From Symbiodinium microadriaticum (lineage: Eukaryota > Sar > Dinophyceae > Suessiales > Symbiodiniaceae): DNA of 64,000 bases. The translations under genes and the position numbers were made by a program. Shown here piece after piece: positions 63,110 to 64,000 of this stretch (the first letter of the stretch is position 1; each line of letters begins with the position of its first letter). The stretch is taken from the NCBI GenBank assembly GCA_001939145.1, contig LSRX01000054.1:1248157-1312156 (forward strand), read 5' to 3'. The notes beneath the pieces were generated by a model. The model was not told the DNA's origin. It ran no database searches and saw nothing but the letters and a program-made list of their open reading frames with translations.

Positions 63110-63212
63110 GTTGATAATACAAATCCTGCATTACCTTTAAGGACCCTAAACTCTGGGAATCATGGAAAAAATTCTTTATGATGGGTAATGCAGGATGTAT
63201 ATCATCAACCGT
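63110..63212. mobile_element. Family C inverted-repeat element
   Basis: GTTGATAATACAAATCCTGC and GCAGGATGTATATCATCAAC are inverted ends with core TTAAGGACCCTAAACTCTGGG. Confidence 0.75.
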
Positions 63213-63552
63213 ATGATACGAACAGACAACTGCTGCCTCGTCATACGTGCCAAGCTCTGCAGCATTGACCAGGAAAGTCCGAGCGATGTTCGGTCGGACA
63301 CCTGGCATCTGGCGTCAGGGATGGCTTTTGGGGTCCAGGCTTTTTGGAACCCCCCCCCCCCCTCCCCCCGAATGCCAGCCTGCCCAGAAGCCTGCAATTC
63401 CATCCTGCACAGGGCGCACAGGGCTCCGAGGCAAACCGCGAGGCACTCGCCCAGGGACCCCAAAGCCTGTAGAAACCTTTCAGAAGCTCTCAAAAGCATT
63501 GCGGTAGCAGAGTTTGTGAAGGGCGCCTGTTCCCCACCAGCTCCTGAAAAAG

Positions 63553-64000
63553 ACCCTAAACCCTCATCCCTAATCCCTAAACCCGAATTACACCCTAAAC
63601 CCTAAACCCTAAACCCTAATTAAACCCTAACCCCTACAAGCCCCTTAAACTTTATGTTCCGACAGAAGATGGGGAGTCCTGTGCCCAGACACGCCGCGCA
63701 ACGACGGCCATGCTCAAGCCGCCACCGGTGTGGGTCCTAATTCGGTTTAGGGTTTAGGGTTTAATTCCTGTGTGGGTGTTGGGAGGTCTTGGCGAGCTCA
63801 GCTTGAAGCCTTCTTTTGACTTGACATCTTGATTGAAGGCCCAAACCCTAAACCCTAAACCCTAAGCCCTAAACCCCTAAACCCCTAAACCCCTCTAACA
63901 CCTATAACCCCATAAACCCCATAGCCCCTAAGCCCTAAAACCCCTAAACCCCAAAAAAAAATCCCTATAAACCCTATAAACCCTATAAACCCTATAAACC
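63553..64000 (-). repeat. Telomere-like tracts at the window end
   Basis: CCCTAAA at 63553-63645 and 63840-63900, TTTAGGG at 63746-63765, CCCTATAAA at 63960-64000. Unique sequence separates them, so this is interstitial. Confidence 0.85.

Noticed and set aside
1..64000. CRISPR arrays, bacterial operons, tRNA or rRNA genes
   Set aside because: Repeats are telomeric, simple or MITE-like; I saw no clover-leaf candidate, rRNA segment or prokaryotic gene layout.

Overview
The window looks like nuclear DNA of a dinoflagellate, most likely Symbiodiniaceae or a relative. Arabidopsis-type telomere repeats (TTTAGGG / CCCTAAA) are scattered through nearly all 64 kb. The reconstructed genes have many tiny exons, and their introns start with GT, GC or GA and always end AG followed by G. 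Many short inverted-repeat elements are present, and a Ty1/copia polyprotein with a Trp-rich Gag sits in the middle. These traits are known from dinoflagellate genomes; the genus is not determined. There is one assembly gap (7368-8053) and single Ns at 25142, 43088 and 52444.

Layout. 1-2.4 kb: telomere-like tracts and element debris. 2.5-4.5 kb (minus): a complete six-exon phytanoyl-CoA dioxygenase (PhyH) family gene whose five introns are each bounded by target-site-like duplications and mostly filled by MITE-like inverted-repeat elements (introners). 4.6-21 kb: gene-poor, with a gap, a large microsatellite block (12.6-14.6 kb), an AT-rich block (15.9-18.6 kb) and several inverted-repeat elements. 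21.0-24.0 kb (minus): an endogenous positive-strand RNA virus-like RdRp, frameshifted, followed by a broken second ORF, with telomere-like tracts on both sides. 24-27.8 kb: tracts and elements. 27,875-36,531 (plus): a full copia element with identical 167-bp LTRs and a 5-bp target duplication, inserted in a telomere-like tract. 38.3-56.8 kb (minus): an SF3B4 (SAP49/Hsh49) gene that I assembled from 17 exons of 9-69 bases, with one 11.2-kb intron. 58.0-60.1 kb (minus): an intronless bestrophin-like channel gene. 60.1-64 kb: gene-poor, ending in telomere-like tracts.

The three host genes lie on the same strand. They are connected by intron biology rather than by a pathway: mobile elements supply introns, telomere-like tracts enlarge them, and one of the host genes is itself a core U2 snRNP subunit. 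At eight places a telomere-like tract is flanked by a direct duplication of 14-34 bases of unique sequence. This suggests the tracts enter the genome by a process that duplicates its target, such as telomerase-assisted repair of staggered breaks. All gene models were made by hand reading without alignment tools; coordinates of strong exons are exact where the frame closes, and weaker exons are marked.
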